A stretch of 64,000 bases of DNA from Chamaecyparis obtusa. Lineage: Eukaryota; Streptophyta; Pinopsida; Cupressales; Cupressaceae. This document shows positions 41,761 through 53,732 of this stretch, piece after piece (position 1 is the stretch's first letter; each line of letters starts with the position of its first letter). The stretch spans positions 1,134,501 to 1,198,500 of the forward strand of contig BSBK01001537.1 of NCBI GenBank assembly GCA_027943335.1, in the 5' to 3' direction. The position numbers and the translations under genes were made by a program. Below the pieces are notes generated by a model that was not told the origin of the DNA, did not search any database, and saw nothing but the letters and a program-made list of their open reading frames with translations.

Positions 41761-43194
41761 TGTGAAGAGTCTAGCTGGCTCTCAATAACAAAACTAACTC
41801 TTTCACAATTTAATTGCACTTTTTGGAAGAGTTTTCAGAATTAACAAATTAATTTCTATAAATGTTTCCAAGATTTTTAATTAAAATAACAACAGCAGCA
41901 ATTATGATCATTAATTCTTCCACCACAAAACTACAATCATCATGATGAACAAATTGTCATGAATCCATACAATACAACTCTCAGATTGCAAGAAAAACAA
42001 ATAAAATTTCAAAGTGTAGAGCACCTTGAATGATGTATGGCATGATGCAACTGAAAACGTAGCTTTGTGTTACAGCCTATAGCCCCTTAATACTTGACGC
42101 AGCAAACTGTATATTGTTCCTTCCTTGATGTTAGCAATGGAAAAACCCTCTTGCTTGAATAACTTTCCATTGAAGGAGCCTCACGTCACACTCCCACAAA
42201 TTTTACCACAGCACACTTCCGTACCGAGTACGACACTGTCATCAATTTCGTACGGCTGCTAGATAAATTCCAGATTTTGTAACAAAGCAAGATTCTACTG
42301 TTCACAATGCAACAACAATCAAACCTCATCCAAAAATTCTCAATTCTCAATAATGGAGATACAACAGCCTCCAAATTCGAAACCTCAACTCCTCAGCAGG
42401 AAGAATAAATCAAACACTATGAAAGCAAATCGATTTATTTGCAGATTTCAGACTTCACACAATTCCAGTATACATCAACACTAGATTAAAATTTCAAAAT
42501 AACAGCTGGAAAATTCACCATCGACTTGTACTGGCTCAAATTATCAGAAGAGGAATCAATCCTCAAAAACCCTAGCCATTTCTCACAACTAAGAAGCTTC
42601 ATAAATTTTATCAAATTAACAATGAATGAATAAAGTGCTTTTTTGAATTGAATATATAGGTTTTTTTGGAAAAAGCTTCAATTTCACTTTTTTCACTTAA
42701 AAGGTTTTTTAATCACAACTTCACTTTATAACATTAAAGTTATAAAGTAATAAAGTTATTAAATTAAAATAATTTAATTTAATAACGATAACTTTAAAAT
42801 AAAAAGCCACTGAAGCCCACTGACTGCAACAAACACATTTCTGACATCAGAGCCTTAAACTTCATGTACCCTGCCAGAAATAACCAACTTCCATAAATAG
42901 ACTTACTATAAATAGTAAGTCTCTCAAACTAGAGATTCCCTGAAACTCGGTCCTGAAACATCTAACACCTTGTGCAAACGCCCTACTAAATTTGGCCATA
43001 CCCATAAATACCACTTACGAAAAATAGTAAGTTGACCAAATTGACCCGAACGAAGAGCAAACCTGATATTCTGAACCTCCAGAATAGAATCCCAACACTG
43101 GCTCTGCCAACTGACCCCTTCTGATCCCCTGATTAGCCTGCGAGGGTCGCCAAACCAAGCTAATACCAAAAGTCTGAAAAACGGGGACATTACA
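41761..43194 (-). mobile_element. E11: solo LTR in E10 gag
   Basis: 1,434 bp. Plus-strand ends TGTGAAGAGTC and GGGGACATTACA, TSD CTGGA (41756-41760 and 43195-43199). Same subfamily as E7, E14 and E16. Confidence 0.93.
42901..42920 (-). promoter_or_regulatory. palindrome-centred TATA box, E11
   Basis: Exact ACTTACTATAAATAGTAAGT. The companion palindrome (ACTTACGAAAAATAGTAAGT) is at 43013-43032, 112 bp away. Confidence 0.6.
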
Positions 43195-44378
43195 CTGGAG
43201 GAAAGCTTAGTGACGAGGAGGTGGTGAACAAAATACTGAGAACGCTCCAACCTCAGTATGCCATCAAGATCTCTGCTATTCAAGAGCTCAGATCGATGAC
43301 CAAAAATCAAGTCACCCTAGACTCCCTAATCAGTAAGTTAGCTACCTTTCAATTGAGTAATTTTGATAATAGCTTACCCATTCAAGAAGCAGCTTTTAAG
43401 TCTTCTGTCAACTTCTCTTCCACCAAAAAGGGAAGAGAAACCAGTAACTGTTCTATCGGTAAGATTGGTAATCTTGTTGAGAATCTGCTCTCAGAAGAGA
43501 TGGAGCAAGATGAGTTTGAAGCACTCATTGCCAGGAGATTCCCCAGAGGAAAAGGGAAGTACAAAGGAAAGCTTCCCTTGAAATGCTTCTTTGGCAACAA
43601 GATAGGACATATTGCAGCAAGATGTCCTGATAATGATAATAAAGATAAGAGAGACCGGTTCAAGAGCAAAGCAAAGAAGGAATGCTATCTTGCAGAGGAA
43701 GGGCTCACAGACAATGAATTTGAAGACTCCGAAGATCAAGAAATTGCATTCGTTGCAATAAAAAAAGAGAAGTCAGTAGTAAGTGAAATAGCACTTATAT
43801 CAAGATCTCATCAGGATGATGATTGGATCATTGATAGCGGTTGCACTCACCACATGACCGGTGATAAGAACAAATTTATCAGCCTGGAGCTCAATGACAG
43901 CGGATCAGTTACCTTTGGAAACAATGCTCCCTGTGCCATCAAAGGTAAAGGTTCCATTGCACTCTACAACAATGCTATCTGTGAAGATGTGTACTGGGTT
44001 GAAGGACTCAAGTACAATTTAATGAGTGTTTCACAACTGAACAACAAAGGATTCCTGTTAGAGTTTGGACAAGGCTCCTATATAGTCAAGAATCAGTTTG
44101 GAACCCATGTTGCAACTGGTAGACAAAGCAAAGGTAATCTGTTCTACCTAGACTCAATGGAAGGAGCTTGTCTCATAGTGTCCGTCAAAGGAGAAACAAG
44201 CAGAATCTGTCTTATTTCCAAAGAAGACAATAGCTGGCTATGGCACAAGAGACTCTGCCACATAAACTTTGACAATATTGTAATAGTGAGCAAAAAGAAA
44301 TCGGTTAGAGGACTCCCTGATATTGCAAAACCTATCAAAGGTGTTTGTAAAGATTGTCAGCTAGGAAAACTGGCATGA
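43195..44378 (+). pseudogene. gag-pol: E10 gag C-terminus, protease and pre-integrase domain
   Basis: This continues gag (KILRTLQPQYAIKISAIQEL), then a zinc knuckle reading CFFGNKIGHIAARC in which the second Cys is Gly, so metal binding is impaired. Protease: DDDWIIDSGCTHHMTGD, with intact DSG. GAG-pre-integrase: LWHKRLCHINFDN and VCKDCQLGK, the HHCC finger. It stops at TGA 44376-44378; the frame continues into integrase. Confidence 0.92.
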
Positions 44379-45107
44379 ACAAGTTTCAACAGTAAGTCTT
44401 TTTCTGCTGAAAATGTTCTAGATCTTGTGCACACAGATTTGTGTGGACCAATGAAGACAAAGAGCTATTATGGAGACCGGTACTTCATGATCTTTGTAGA
44501 TCACTTCTCAAGAATGATGTGGACTCTCTTTTTTACGAAGAAATCAGAGGCCTTCCACATGTTTAAAATCTATAAAGCTAGAGTGGAAAAGGAAACCGGT
44601 AAAAGCGTGAAGTGCCTAAGGTCAGACAGAGGAGGTGAATACACCTCTTAAGAGTTCACTCACTATTGTGAGGAACATGAAATAAAGAGACAGTTCTCTA
44701 CACCAAGGACTCTTCAACAAAATGGAGTAGCAGAAAGAAGGAACGGGACCCTGATCGATTGTGCTAGAACCCTGTTGATTTAGAAAGATCTTCCTCATCA
44801 CTTCTAGAGAGAACCTATCAACACTACTGTCTACACACTGAACCGAGTTCAAGTCAAAAAGGGAACCGGTAAGACTCCTTATGAACTATGGTTCAATCAT
44901 ACTCCTAGTGTAGGCTACTTCAAAATCTTTGGTAGTAAATGTTACATCAAAAGAGATGTACTCTTGAAGTTTGATCCCAAGAGCGACAAAGGAATATTTT
45001 TGGGTTACTCTACCAAAAGCAAAGCCTACCAGTGTCTAAACAAGAGAACAGGAAAAATAATTGAGAGCATCAATGTAAAAGTTGATGAATCTTCAGAACC
45101 GATCTAG
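44379..45107 (+). pseudogene. pol: E10 integrase
   Basis: In the same frame: LVHTDLCGPMKTKSYYGDRY (first catalytic Asp), FVDHFSRMMW, CLRSDRGGEYTS (second Asp), QQNGVAERRNGTLIDCAR (catalytic Glu), YELWFNHTPS, FGSKCYIKRD and IFLGYSTKSKAY. Nonsense codons are at 44649 (TAA), 44781 (TAG), 44805 (TAG, where the family usually has Trp) and 45105 (TAG). All are explicable by single transitions; there is no frameshift. Confidence 0.92.
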
Positions 45108-45908
45108 GTGACCGGTCATAAAGATCGTGACAATTCTGAAGGTCAAATTGAAGGACATGTCTTTGAGTTCAATGAAGCAACAACTGAAGGTGAAAGAGAA
45201 CATAATATGAACAGACATCTAGAACGGGAGACTATACCTATAGCTGACAGGTCATCACAGGATGGTGAACAAGAAGCTGTTCAGTACCATGATGAAGTTG
45301 TTCAACCGGAAGAGCCCGACCGGGAACAACAACCGGTTCTCCTAAGGTATGTCACATATCATTCCACTGACAACATTATTGGTGAGAAACATGCTAATGT
45401 CTTAACTAGGAAAAAGGCCAAAGAGAATATCTGTTTACTTTACTGTATAGAGCCTAAATCCAAAAGGGAAGCTCTAGAAGATGAAAATTGGGTCAAGGCC
45501 ATGCAGGAAGAAATTGAGCAAATTGAGAAGAATGACACATGGGAGCTTGTGCCAAGACCAAAGGACAAGAATGTCATAGGGACCAAGTGGGTCTACAAGA
45601 ACAAGCTAAATGAGGATGGGAAAGTAATAAGAAATAAGGCAAGACTAGTTTGCAAAGGGTATGCCCAGGAAGCTGGACTAGACTATGGAGAAACTTTTGC
45701 ACCAGTGGCCAGACTGGAAGGAGTAAGAATTCTTCTTGCCTATGCTGCACACAAGAAATTGAAAGTCTATCAGATGGATGTCAAGTCTGCATTCCTAAAC
45801 GAAATACTGGAAGAGGAAGTCTACATTGAACAACCGTAAGGCTTCACATCCGCACAAAGTGATGGTATGGTCTATAAGTTGAAAAAGGCTCTTTATGGGC
45901 TCAAGCAA
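45108..45908 (+). pseudogene. pol: E10 reverse transcriptase, first part
   Basis: An acidic spacer precedes the [72 protein letters not shown] (first catalytic Asp), then TAA at 45837-45839 and GMVYKLKKALYGLKQ. E12 inserted at AGCAA directly after. Confidence 0.93.
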
Positions 45909-47264
45909 TGTAATGTCCCCATTTTTAATAAATTATTCTTTATTAATTATTGGTCCCAGAATTTAAATAATATTATAAACGGACCTTTAATTAATAAAAG
46001 GGGGGCCCATTTTTATTATTATTTTTCCATAGGTGTTTGTCGTGTCGGCATTCTTTTGTAAACCCTCCGGAGTTTCTCCGAAGGGGTATTTATGATTGGC
46101 ATGTAGGAAGTATTTTTCATGTGGAGATTTGATACTTTATTGTATTTTTGTGAATTCCTGTTGGGATTCTTCTGTCCGCCATTCGGGAGGTGAAATATCC
46201 TCCCTATTTGGTTTGTGCGCAGTTTCGGTGGGAATCAACCCTCACCCTATTTTGCTTGTTTCTTTTCTGGTCCCAGATTTGGCAAATCGGAATCAATATC
46301 TATTATTCATATATCATCTTGCAAATGTTTAAGTTCGATTTATGTGGTGGCAATTAAAGACTGGAACAGCTCTCATCGCTCAGCGTACTACCAACATCAT
46401 TCCATACCACTTCCATCCTTTGGCATACTTCCAACATCATTCTGTACCACCTCCATCCCTCGGTGTACTTCCAAGTTCCATACCGCTTCCATCCTTTGGC
46501 GTACTTCCAACATCGTTCTGTACCACCCCCATCCCTCAGTGTACTTCTAAGTTCCAACTTCCTTCCCTACCGCAACACACTCCCTTCCGTACTCCAACCC
46601 ACTTCCTTCCGTACTCCAATACACTTCCTTCCCGTACCGCAACACACTTCCTTCCATACCACAATACACTTCCTTCCGTACTCAACCCACTTCCTTCTGT
46701 ACTAAGACACCCTTCCTTCCGTACTACAACCCACTTCCTTCCGTACTCCAATACACTTCCTTCCCATACTCAACACACTTCCTTCCGTACCACAACCCAC
46801 TTCCTTCCATACTCAGCACACTTCCACTACAACTCACTTCATTTTGTACTCCAACTCACTTCCTTCCGTACTCCACACACTTCCTTCCATACTACAACCT
46901 CCATCTGTACTGCCTCTCCATACGACCTACAAACTTACCTTTGTACTTCCAGGCTTCCATATCGTACGACATCCAACTTCCCAACTGTACGGGTCTTGAC
47001 TTCCATATGACTCTGATCTCACCATACGGCTCCCCTTTTTCTTCCGTACGCTACATCAAACCTCCACCGTACGGCCATTCAGTCTCTTTCGTATGGTCAC
47101 TCCCAGGCTTCGTACGGTTACTCCTTGTTGTCGTACGCTCCTTAGCAACCGTACGGTCACTTCCACACATAGGGAGGATAACAGTCTCTTCCACCAGCAT
47201 AATTGGCCTCCGTATTGCTAATCACGCAGCGCTCAGGTGGAACTAGTGGTTCGGGAACATTACA
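45909..47264 (+). mobile_element. E12: solo LTR of the E4 family, in E10 RT
   Basis: 1,356 bp. Ends TGTAATGTCCCC and GGGAACATTACA, TSD AGCAA (45904-45908 and 47265-47269). Its first 450 bp align with the minus strand of the E4 LTR: TCCATAGG.TTTGTCGTCGG-like text, CGAAGGGTATTTA (TATA, about 46080), GTTGGGATTCTTCTGT, GTTTCGGTGGGA.TCAA.CCTCACCCTATT and ATTTGGCAAATCGG. The last 850 bp are a degenerate repeat tract. Plus orientation, opposite to E4. Confidence 0.9.
46380..46920. repeat. degenerate pyrimidine-rich tandem repeat in E12
   Basis: Many copies of CACTTCCTTCCGTACTCCAA and ACCACTTCCATCC variants with drifting unit length. A 222-codon low-complexity frame runs through it and is not a gene. 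Downstream (46960-47170) CGTACGG-type motifs recur. The repeat lies in the same LTR part as the E4 VNTR. Confidence 0.8.
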
Positions 47265-48346
47265 AGCAAGCTCTAAGGGCTTGGTATGAGAGGTTACACT
47301 CATGCCTTCTGACCATAGGATTCATAAGAACTGGGGACAACGGCAACATGTATCTCAAGATCGGAAAAGATGGAAATATGATTGCTGAGATCTTTGTAGA
47401 TGACATCATCTTTGGAGGAGATGAAAGAATGAGCAAAGCCTTTGCTGAAGAGATGAAAAAAGAATTTGAGATGTTTATGATAGGTGCCATTAAATTCTTC
47501 ATTGGACTTCAAGTCCATCAACTTAAAGAAGGTATTTTTATCTCTCAGTCCAAGTATATAAAAGAAATTCTCAAGACCTTTGGACTTGAAGAATCTAAAC
47601 CAATTGGAACACCAATGATAACTAACCTCAAGTTATCAAAGGAGGAGGATGCAAAAGAAGTGAATGAAACAATGTATCGGTCCATGATAGGAAAATTGCA
47701 ATATGTTGTTTACAGTAGACCAGACATTGCACATGCGGTTGGCATAGTGGCAAGATTCTCTGCTAATCCCAAAGAGACACATCTAATAGCAATGAAGAGA
47801 ATCTTCAGATATTTAAAGGCAACTGAGGAATATGACTTGTGGTTTCCACACAAGGGAGGATTCGATGTAAAAGTATACACTGATGCAGATTGGGCTGGCA
47901 ACATTGATGACAGAAAGAGCACAAGTGGTGGTGCATTCTTTCTCGGTGGAAGAATTGTTTCTTGGACAAGTAAGAAACAGAATTGTATTTCACAATCTAC
48001 TGCAGAGGCTGAATATGTTGCTGCAACAATCAATTGCACACAAGTAATCTGGATCAAACAACTGTTGGAAGGAATCAAGGAACATATACCTGAACCGATA
48101 GCTATCCATTGTGATAGCACCAGTGCAATTAACATATCCAAGAACCCTGTTATGCACTCCAAGACAAAGCACATTGCCATCAAGTATCATTACTTGAGAG
48201 AATTGGTACAAGACAAGGAGGTGAGATTGGAGTATGTTCCCACAAAGGAACAAACTGCTGATATCTTCACAAAGCCATTACCAAAGAGTACTTTTGAGTA
48301 TCTCAAAGGTAAACTAGGGGTAATACCCTTTCATGATCTTAAGTAA
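47265..48346 (+). pseudogene. pol: E10 reverse transcriptase, second part, and RNase H
   Basis: Open for its whole length: RAWYERLHSCLLTIGF, IAEIFVDDIIFGG (catalytic DD intact), FFIGLQVHQLKEGIFISQSKY and YRSMIGKLQYVVYSRPDIAHAV. Then copia RNase H: VYTDADWAGNIDDRKSTSGG (Asp), SKKQNCISQSTAEAEYVA (Glu), IHCDSTSAINIS (Asp) and HSKTKHIAIKYHYLRE, ending EQTADIFTKPLPKSTFEYLK and TAA. The stop is about 250 bp before the PPT. Confidence 0.95.
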
Positions 48347-48602
48347 ACCTGCACAGGAGATCATCAGTTCATTTTGCTTCAACAGAGGATTACACCTCAT
48401 CTTTTCTGGACTGATGCTCGTAGGGGGAGCAAATTAGATAAAGGTAGTCTTTCTAACTAGCCTTTGGCATTATTGTCAAAAAGGGGGAGAATTTGGCAAT
48501 AACCGGTAGTTAAACCAACAACGGTGGTAGCAGTGATACAGAGATGCAAGCACAGAAAACCGGTGATATGAAGGTTTTGCCATCAATGCCAAAGGGGGAG
48601 AT
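48347..48602 (+). other. E10 3' untranslated region and polypurine tract
   Basis: 256 bp between the pol stop and the 3' LTR. It has an internal AAAAAGGGGGAGAA at about 48478 and the PPT proper (AAAGGGGGAG, 48591-48600), followed by ATTGTTGGCA where the LTR begins at 48603. Confidence 0.8.
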
Positions 48603-48621
48603 TGTTGGCATAAAGAAATGG

Positions 48622-49718
48622 TGTAATATCTCCGATTTAGCAGGTACCTGTGCTTGCTATTGTCAGTTCATTAATGCGATTCCAGTGAGTTGATGGAGTG
48701 TTTAGGAGATCTCTGTGTGCATTTACTATTTATAGTAAGTCAGTTATTGGTTTCTATTTTGGGCAAGTCAGTTGGGTTTCAGTTTGATCTTCATTCTTCT
48801 TCAGTTGGGTTCATAATTTGCCTCCGTCTTCATATCTTATGCAATTAAGCTTGGCTTAATTCATTATCATGTCACTTTATGTTCTAATTTTAAACTGTGT
48901 GCTTGACGCTTCAAGGCACTTAAGTGAAAGGTGTGAATTTGAAGTTGGAGTTCAGTGTGTTGAGGAAGATTGAAGTTATGGTTTTAAGCCTTGGATTTGC
49001 GAAAAGTTCATTATGCTTTGATTATCATTTTATGGAATTTGGAGTTGAGTATGGAAACAGTGATCGAGGGTTTGAGAGTTATCTCTAAGAATGATCTTTC
49101 TCAAGAGAAAGAAAATGCGCTTTGAGTTGGATCTACTGCCAACGAATTGTGCTTGGTGTTGCGGCTTGCAAATTCAGGTCGTGGTTTATATACAAGTCGC
49201 AATTTATATACTGGTGGCATTTTATTACAGTGCGGGCCGAATAGCAGTTGGGAGTTGTGTGCGACTGTTCTCAAGCCTTAATAAATACAGGACGCATAGC
49301 ATAGCAGTATTGGATAATGCGGAAGCTGACAGGGAATGCGTCGGCATTGATAGGGAGGTTGACGCGGGGAGTTTAGAAAGGATTGCGGGTGTCTTTGAAG
49401 ACTCCAACAGGGAAGCGGTTCATAGTCTGGTGTTACGCCTTCAAACAGCTTCAAGGTAGAGAGTTGTATTCTTCCTTCAACAGCCGTGGTAATTAAAGGT
49501 ACATCAAATTTGATATATCTCTTGTATGGAAAATGGTTAATTTGATATTAATCAACATCAATTCCTAGTGCGTTGGAATAGCACCATTGAAAATTATTAT
49601 ATGTTTAAGCTTACAATAATTCTTGCAAATTTGAAAAAATCAAATAAAAGACAAGAAGGTTTGCAGTTGACTTGTGAATTTTCAGTTATAAGTTGAGAGA
49701 CTACTTAGTTTCATTACA
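48622..49718 (+). repeat. E13 5' LTR
   Basis: 1,097 bp, starts TGTAATATCTCC and ends TAGTTTCATTACA. The partner LTR lacks about 34 bp (around 48770-48800) between two copies of GTTGGGTT. A 122-codon frame at 49091-49459 recurs in the partner LTR; it is within U5/R text and not counted as a gene. Confidence 0.93.
48721..48740 (+). promoter_or_regulatory. palindrome-centred TATA box, E13 5' LTR
   Basis: ATTTACTATTTATAGTAAGT, about 100 bp from the LTR start; one arm has a single mismatch. Confidence 0.6.
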
Positions 49719-49719
49719 G

Positions 49720-49731
49720 TGGTATCAGAGC
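49720..49731 (+). other. E13 primer-binding site
   Basis: TGGTATCAGAGC one base after the LTR. Confidence 0.9.
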
Positions 49732-49766
49732 CCTAATCCTGCCAGCCTGTAGTTTTGGGCCCAGTT

Positions 49767-50796
49767 ATGGCAAAGCAATTTGTACCAAGTGTTCATTATA
49801 TCCGCAGGGGTAGAGCTTTGCCACCTCTGGAAGGTAATGAACAGGGTCCGCAGGGTGATCAAACAAGTAACAAGAATAGAGACAATGTGGGAAATGACAT
49901 GGACAGGGAAGTCAGAGATACTTTCCGGAATCTCGCAGATGGTCAACATCATGTTGCAACGGTTTTGCAACAACTTTTTGACACCTTGTAGCGCATGAAT
50001 GTATCGGGAAACCGTGATAGGAGCATTAGAGGTGCATTGGTTGGTTCACATAGATCCAGAATTGTGGATAGGCGGGTGACCAGAGATGATCCTACAGGCA
50101 CTCGTGATAGGCCATTATGTCCCATGTTTTTGAGACCTGAACAGGATGCAGTTAGTGTTGATTCCAACCCAGCCCCTTTTGTGGATGATATGGTTGCTGA
50201 TTATGCTGAATGGGATGCATTACCTGAACCCATTAAGAGGAACTTGAACTTTGATAGGTTCTTAACCCAAAAAAGAGAGCATCACAGAGGCAAGCACAGT
50301 CCAGATGCGAGACAGAGGACTAACCAGTTTAAACTTAAGCAAGCAACCAATAAACTCACTATGACTCATTTTGATGGTAGTGGAAAGATGACAGCCAGGG
50401 CCTGGATTCATAAGTTGGATACTTATCTTGCTTTACATCCTGTCTAAAGAGGACGCTATTCGATTTGTTGTTCTACACTTAGACGGAGCTGCTCATGATT
50501 GGTGGTATCATGGTCTCGTGTCATTACAGCATGATCAGGTAAGAACTTATCAGGAGTTTGTGCATAATCTGGTTGAGAGATTTGATAGGAAAGATCCGAA
50601 ATCATATTTTCATGATTTGGCTCAACTCAAACAGACTGGTAATTTGGAGACTATCATTAGTGAGTTTCAAAGAATCTCAATGATGGTTTATGATATTTCA
50701 GAGAGAAGATGGGTGATGTTGTTTACAGAAGGATTAGTAGAACCTCTCAGAGGATGGGTTAAGTCCTTTGATCCCCTTCCTTGCAGGCAGCCATGA
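49767..50796 (+). pseudogene. gag: E13 gag, N-terminal and core
   Basis: Start ATG 49767 (MAKQFVPSVHYIRRGRALPP). An in-frame TAG at 49989-49991, a frameshift at about 50440 (after WIHKLDTYLALHP) and another at about 50785 break it. The core is recognisable: MTHFDGSGKMTARAWIHKLD, FVVLHLDGAAHDWWYHGLVS, FVHNLVERFDRKDPKSYF, LAQLKQTGNLETIISEFQR and LFTEGLVEPLRGWVKSFDP. Same family as E6 gag. Confidence 0.9.
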
Positions 50797-51605
50797 AGAA
50801 CGCTCAGGACTTAGAGTTTTCAGCTCCACGCACTCCTTTTCCGGCCAGACCATCTAGTTCTTCACAGGACAATAATTCTGCCCCAAAGAAAGAGGATGGA
50901 TCAAATTCTAAACGTCCTATGACGGGACCACTTGATCAGGAAACCTTTAATGATTTGAGAAGGAAGAGGTTATGTTTTTATTGCAAGGGTCCCTATGATG
51001 AGAAACACGAGTGCCCTTTGAGGCCTAAGGGGAGAAATAGACTTATGGAATGGTTTTACGATGATGAGCATATGACTGATTTTTCAGAACAGCAAGTTGA
51101 CACGGAAGAAGTAATAACTACAGAGAGGAAAGATGTTGAAGATCCTAAGCTTAAGGTGGTTTATCTTTCTAGCATGCAGAAGGAAGGGTCTTTCAGATTA
51201 TGTGGGCTCTTGGCGGGACAGCGTGTCATTGCATTATTGGATACAGGGGCAACACATAATTTTATTGATTCAGGATTAGTATCCAGGAGAAGTTTGTTGA
51301 CTGATGACTTTGAAAGAATTAGTGTCAAGGTTGCGGATGGTTACACTCTTAAGTGTGACAAAATGATTTCAAATCTGCCCCTCAGGTTAAACAACTATGA
51401 CTTTAAGTCTGATTTTTATGTGGTTGATATGGGTGGGACAGAATTGGTTCTAGGCATGAGTTGGTTGCACTCCATTGAGGCTTTTTACCTCAACCTTAAA
51501 AATATGGAAATGAGTTTCGAAGTGGATGGAAAGAAACATATTTTGAAAGCCATCAAGGAAGAGAATTTGAAGACTTTCTTTCAGATGTATGCAGCGACTT
51601 ATTAA
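50781..51605 (+). CDS. E13 gag zinc knuckle and aspartic protease (open, 274 codons)
   Basis: Contains [14 protein letters not shown] (gag knuckle, C-x2-C-x7-H-x-C), an acidic linker, then [22 protein letters not shown] with an intact DTG active site and [21 protein letters not shown]. It ends at a frameshift (about 51595) leading into RT. In the intact ancestor this joined gag and pol in one polyprotein. Confidence 0.9.
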   Translation: MQAAMKNAQDLEFSAPRTPFPARPSSSSQDNNSAPKKEDGSNSKRPMTGPLDQETFNDLRRKRLCFYCKGPYDEKHECPLRPKGRNRLMEWFYDDEHMTDFSEQQVDTEEVITTERKDVEDPKLKVVYLSSMQKEGSFRLCGLLAGQRVIALLDTGATHNFIDSGLVSRRSLLTDDFERISVKVADGYTLKCDKMISNLPLRLNNYDFKSDFYVVDMGGTELVLGMSWLHSIEAFYLNLKNMEMSFEVDGKKHILKAIKEENLKTFFQMYAATY

Positions 51606-52476
51606 TCATGGTGCAGTGGATTGGGCAGCAGAGTGCAGGATGTCACTCACGTCTGCAGAGGCTGAGAAGATAGTCTATCAGCCTGATATACAAGAACTTC
51701 GGGTTAAATACTCCAAAGTGTTCAGTGATTTACCACATGGCAGACCACCTAACAGAGGCATAGAGCATATTATTGAGCTAGAAGAGGGTACTAAACCCAT
51801 TATGATCACTCCTTACCGGCATCCCAAATGGCTGAAAGATGAGATCAAAAAGACTATTGAGGAGCTGCTCTCTATGGGTCACATCAGGCCGAGTAAGTCC
51901 CCTTTTGCTTCATTAGTAGTTTTGGTGAAGAAGAAGGATGGCACTATAAGGATGTGTATTGATTATAGCATGCTGGATCGGAAAACCATCAAGAACAGGT
52001 ATCCTATTCCTCGCATTGATGAGCTGATTGATGAGTTGCACGGAACTGCTTTATTTTCTAAGATAGATTTGAGATCTAGATACCATCAGATCCGGGTTCG
52101 AGAGGACATAGAGAAGACGGCCTTCCGATGTCATTATGGTCACTTTGAGTTCTTGGTCATGCCTTTTGGGTTGACCAATGCTCCGACAACATTCCAGTCC
52201 ACCATGAATAGGGTCTTCCACAAGCAGTTGAGGAATTTTGTATTGGTTTTCTTTGATGACATCTTGGTTTACAGCAGGACATGGGAGGAGCACTTGATGC
52301 ACTTGGACACTGTGTTGGGTATCTTGGCTGAGGCTTCCTTATTTGCTAAGAGTCTAAGTGTGCATTGGGCATGTCTGAGTTACTGTACCTGGGACACATT
52401 ATTAGCGCAGAGGGAGTTCGTATGGATCCGGATAAGGTTCGCTCTATTATGGATTGGCCAGTTCAAGAGAGTCTGA
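51589..52476 (+). pseudogene. pol: E13 reverse transcriptase
   Basis: Fingers and palm are open: [55 protein letters not shown] (catalytic Asp), [38 protein letters not shown] (catalytic FFDD intact) and [11 protein letters not shown] frameshift at about 52355 then moves the reading to the frame of 52365. Catalytically this is the best-preserved gypsy RT of the window. Confidence 0.93.
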
Positions 52477-53732
52477 CTCAACTTAGAGGGTTTATTGGTC
52501 TGTGTGCCTTCTATCGGAGATTTGTTGCAGGCTTTTCCCGGCATGCCGCTCCCCTTACTAATTTGACTCGTAAGGGTGCTTTCCAATGGACTGCTCAGGC
52601 ACAGGAGTGTTTTGAGAAATTCAAATTGATTATGACTTCTTGTTCGATGTTGGCTATGCCTGACTTCTCTAGACCTTTTGATTTGCATTGTGATGCGTCT
52701 AGTGAGGGCATCGGTGCCATTCTTTCACAAGATCATCACCCTATTGTGTATGAGAGCAAGAACCTCAGAGGTCCAGAGAAGTCTTTCAGTGTTTATGATA
52801 AGGAGATGTTAGCCATCATGCATGCTTTGGCTAAATTCAGACAATACCTGGTTGGCAACAAATTTTGCATTAAAATTGATCATGATAGTTTGAAATATTT
52901 CCCGGGGCAGCGTGATTTGAATGAGTGGCAACAGAAATGGGTCAAGAAGCTTCAGTCTTATGATTTTGATATTACCTATATCAAGGGGACATAGAACGTT
53001 GTTGATGATGCTCTATCTAGGAGACCACACTTGTGTGCCTTGACAGAGGTTACGGAGGACTGGAAACATTTGATAGTCGCAGAGTATGCGAAGGATCAGT
53101 GGGCTGTTGACTTTCTGGATGGGACTATCCAAGATGACAGGTATGCTCTTGTGAATGATTTGATCATTTACAAGGGAAGGGTTTGGTTGGTGGCTGGTTC
53201 GAGTGTTATACAGTTGGTGTTGAGGGCTTTCCATGATACTCCTATAGCTGGACATCCGAGTTTATATAAAACTTATAGGTAGGTGCGTGAACGTTTCACA
53301 TGGAGGGGTCTCAAGCATGATGTTCGGAATTATGTTAGAGAATGTTTTGTTTGTCAACAGAACAAGCAGGAACATACATATCCAGCAGGATTATTGCAGC
53401 CACTACCTATCCCTGATCAGAAATGGGAATGCATTTCCATGGATTTTATTGTGGGCCTGCCTAAGGTCCAAGGTAGAGATTGCATTTATGTAGTAGTGGA
53501 TCGTTTGACTAAATTTGCTCACTTCTTTCCCATTGCTACTACCTTTTCAGCGGTACAAGTGGCAGAATTGTTCTTCAGGGAGATTTTTCGGTTACATGGA
53601 TTACCGCGGAGCATTGTGAGCGACCGGGATAGTCGTTTCATGAGTCACTTTTGGCAGGAGTTGTTCAGGTTATGTGGTACAGAACTAACTCCTAGCACTA
53701 GCTATCACCTGCAGACTGACGGTCAAACCGAG
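52365..53732 (+). pseudogene. pol: E13 RNase H and integrase (to the E14 insertion)
   Basis: One frame with only two TAG stops (52992 and 53280). Connection [16 protein letters not shown]; RNase H DLHCDASSEGIGAILSQ (Asp), YDKEMLAIMHALAKFRQYL (Glu), KIDHDSLKYF (Asp); integrase finger FHDTPIAGHPSLYKTYR with VRECFVCQQNK (HHCC); core MDFIVGLPKVQGRDC (Asp), SIVSDRDSRFMSHFW (Asp), STSYHLQTDGQTE. E14 inserted at CCGAG right after the QTE codons; integrase resumes at 56192. Confidence 0.92.

Noticed and set aside
46342..47010. 222-codon Pro/Ser/Phe-rich frame
   Set aside because: It lies wholly in the degenerate pyrimidine-rich repeat of solo LTR E12 and is low-complexity.
49091..49459. 122-codon frame, repeated as a 114-codon frame at 58779-59123
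   Set aside because: Both are the same place in the two LTRs of E13; similarity follows from LTR duplication, not selection.
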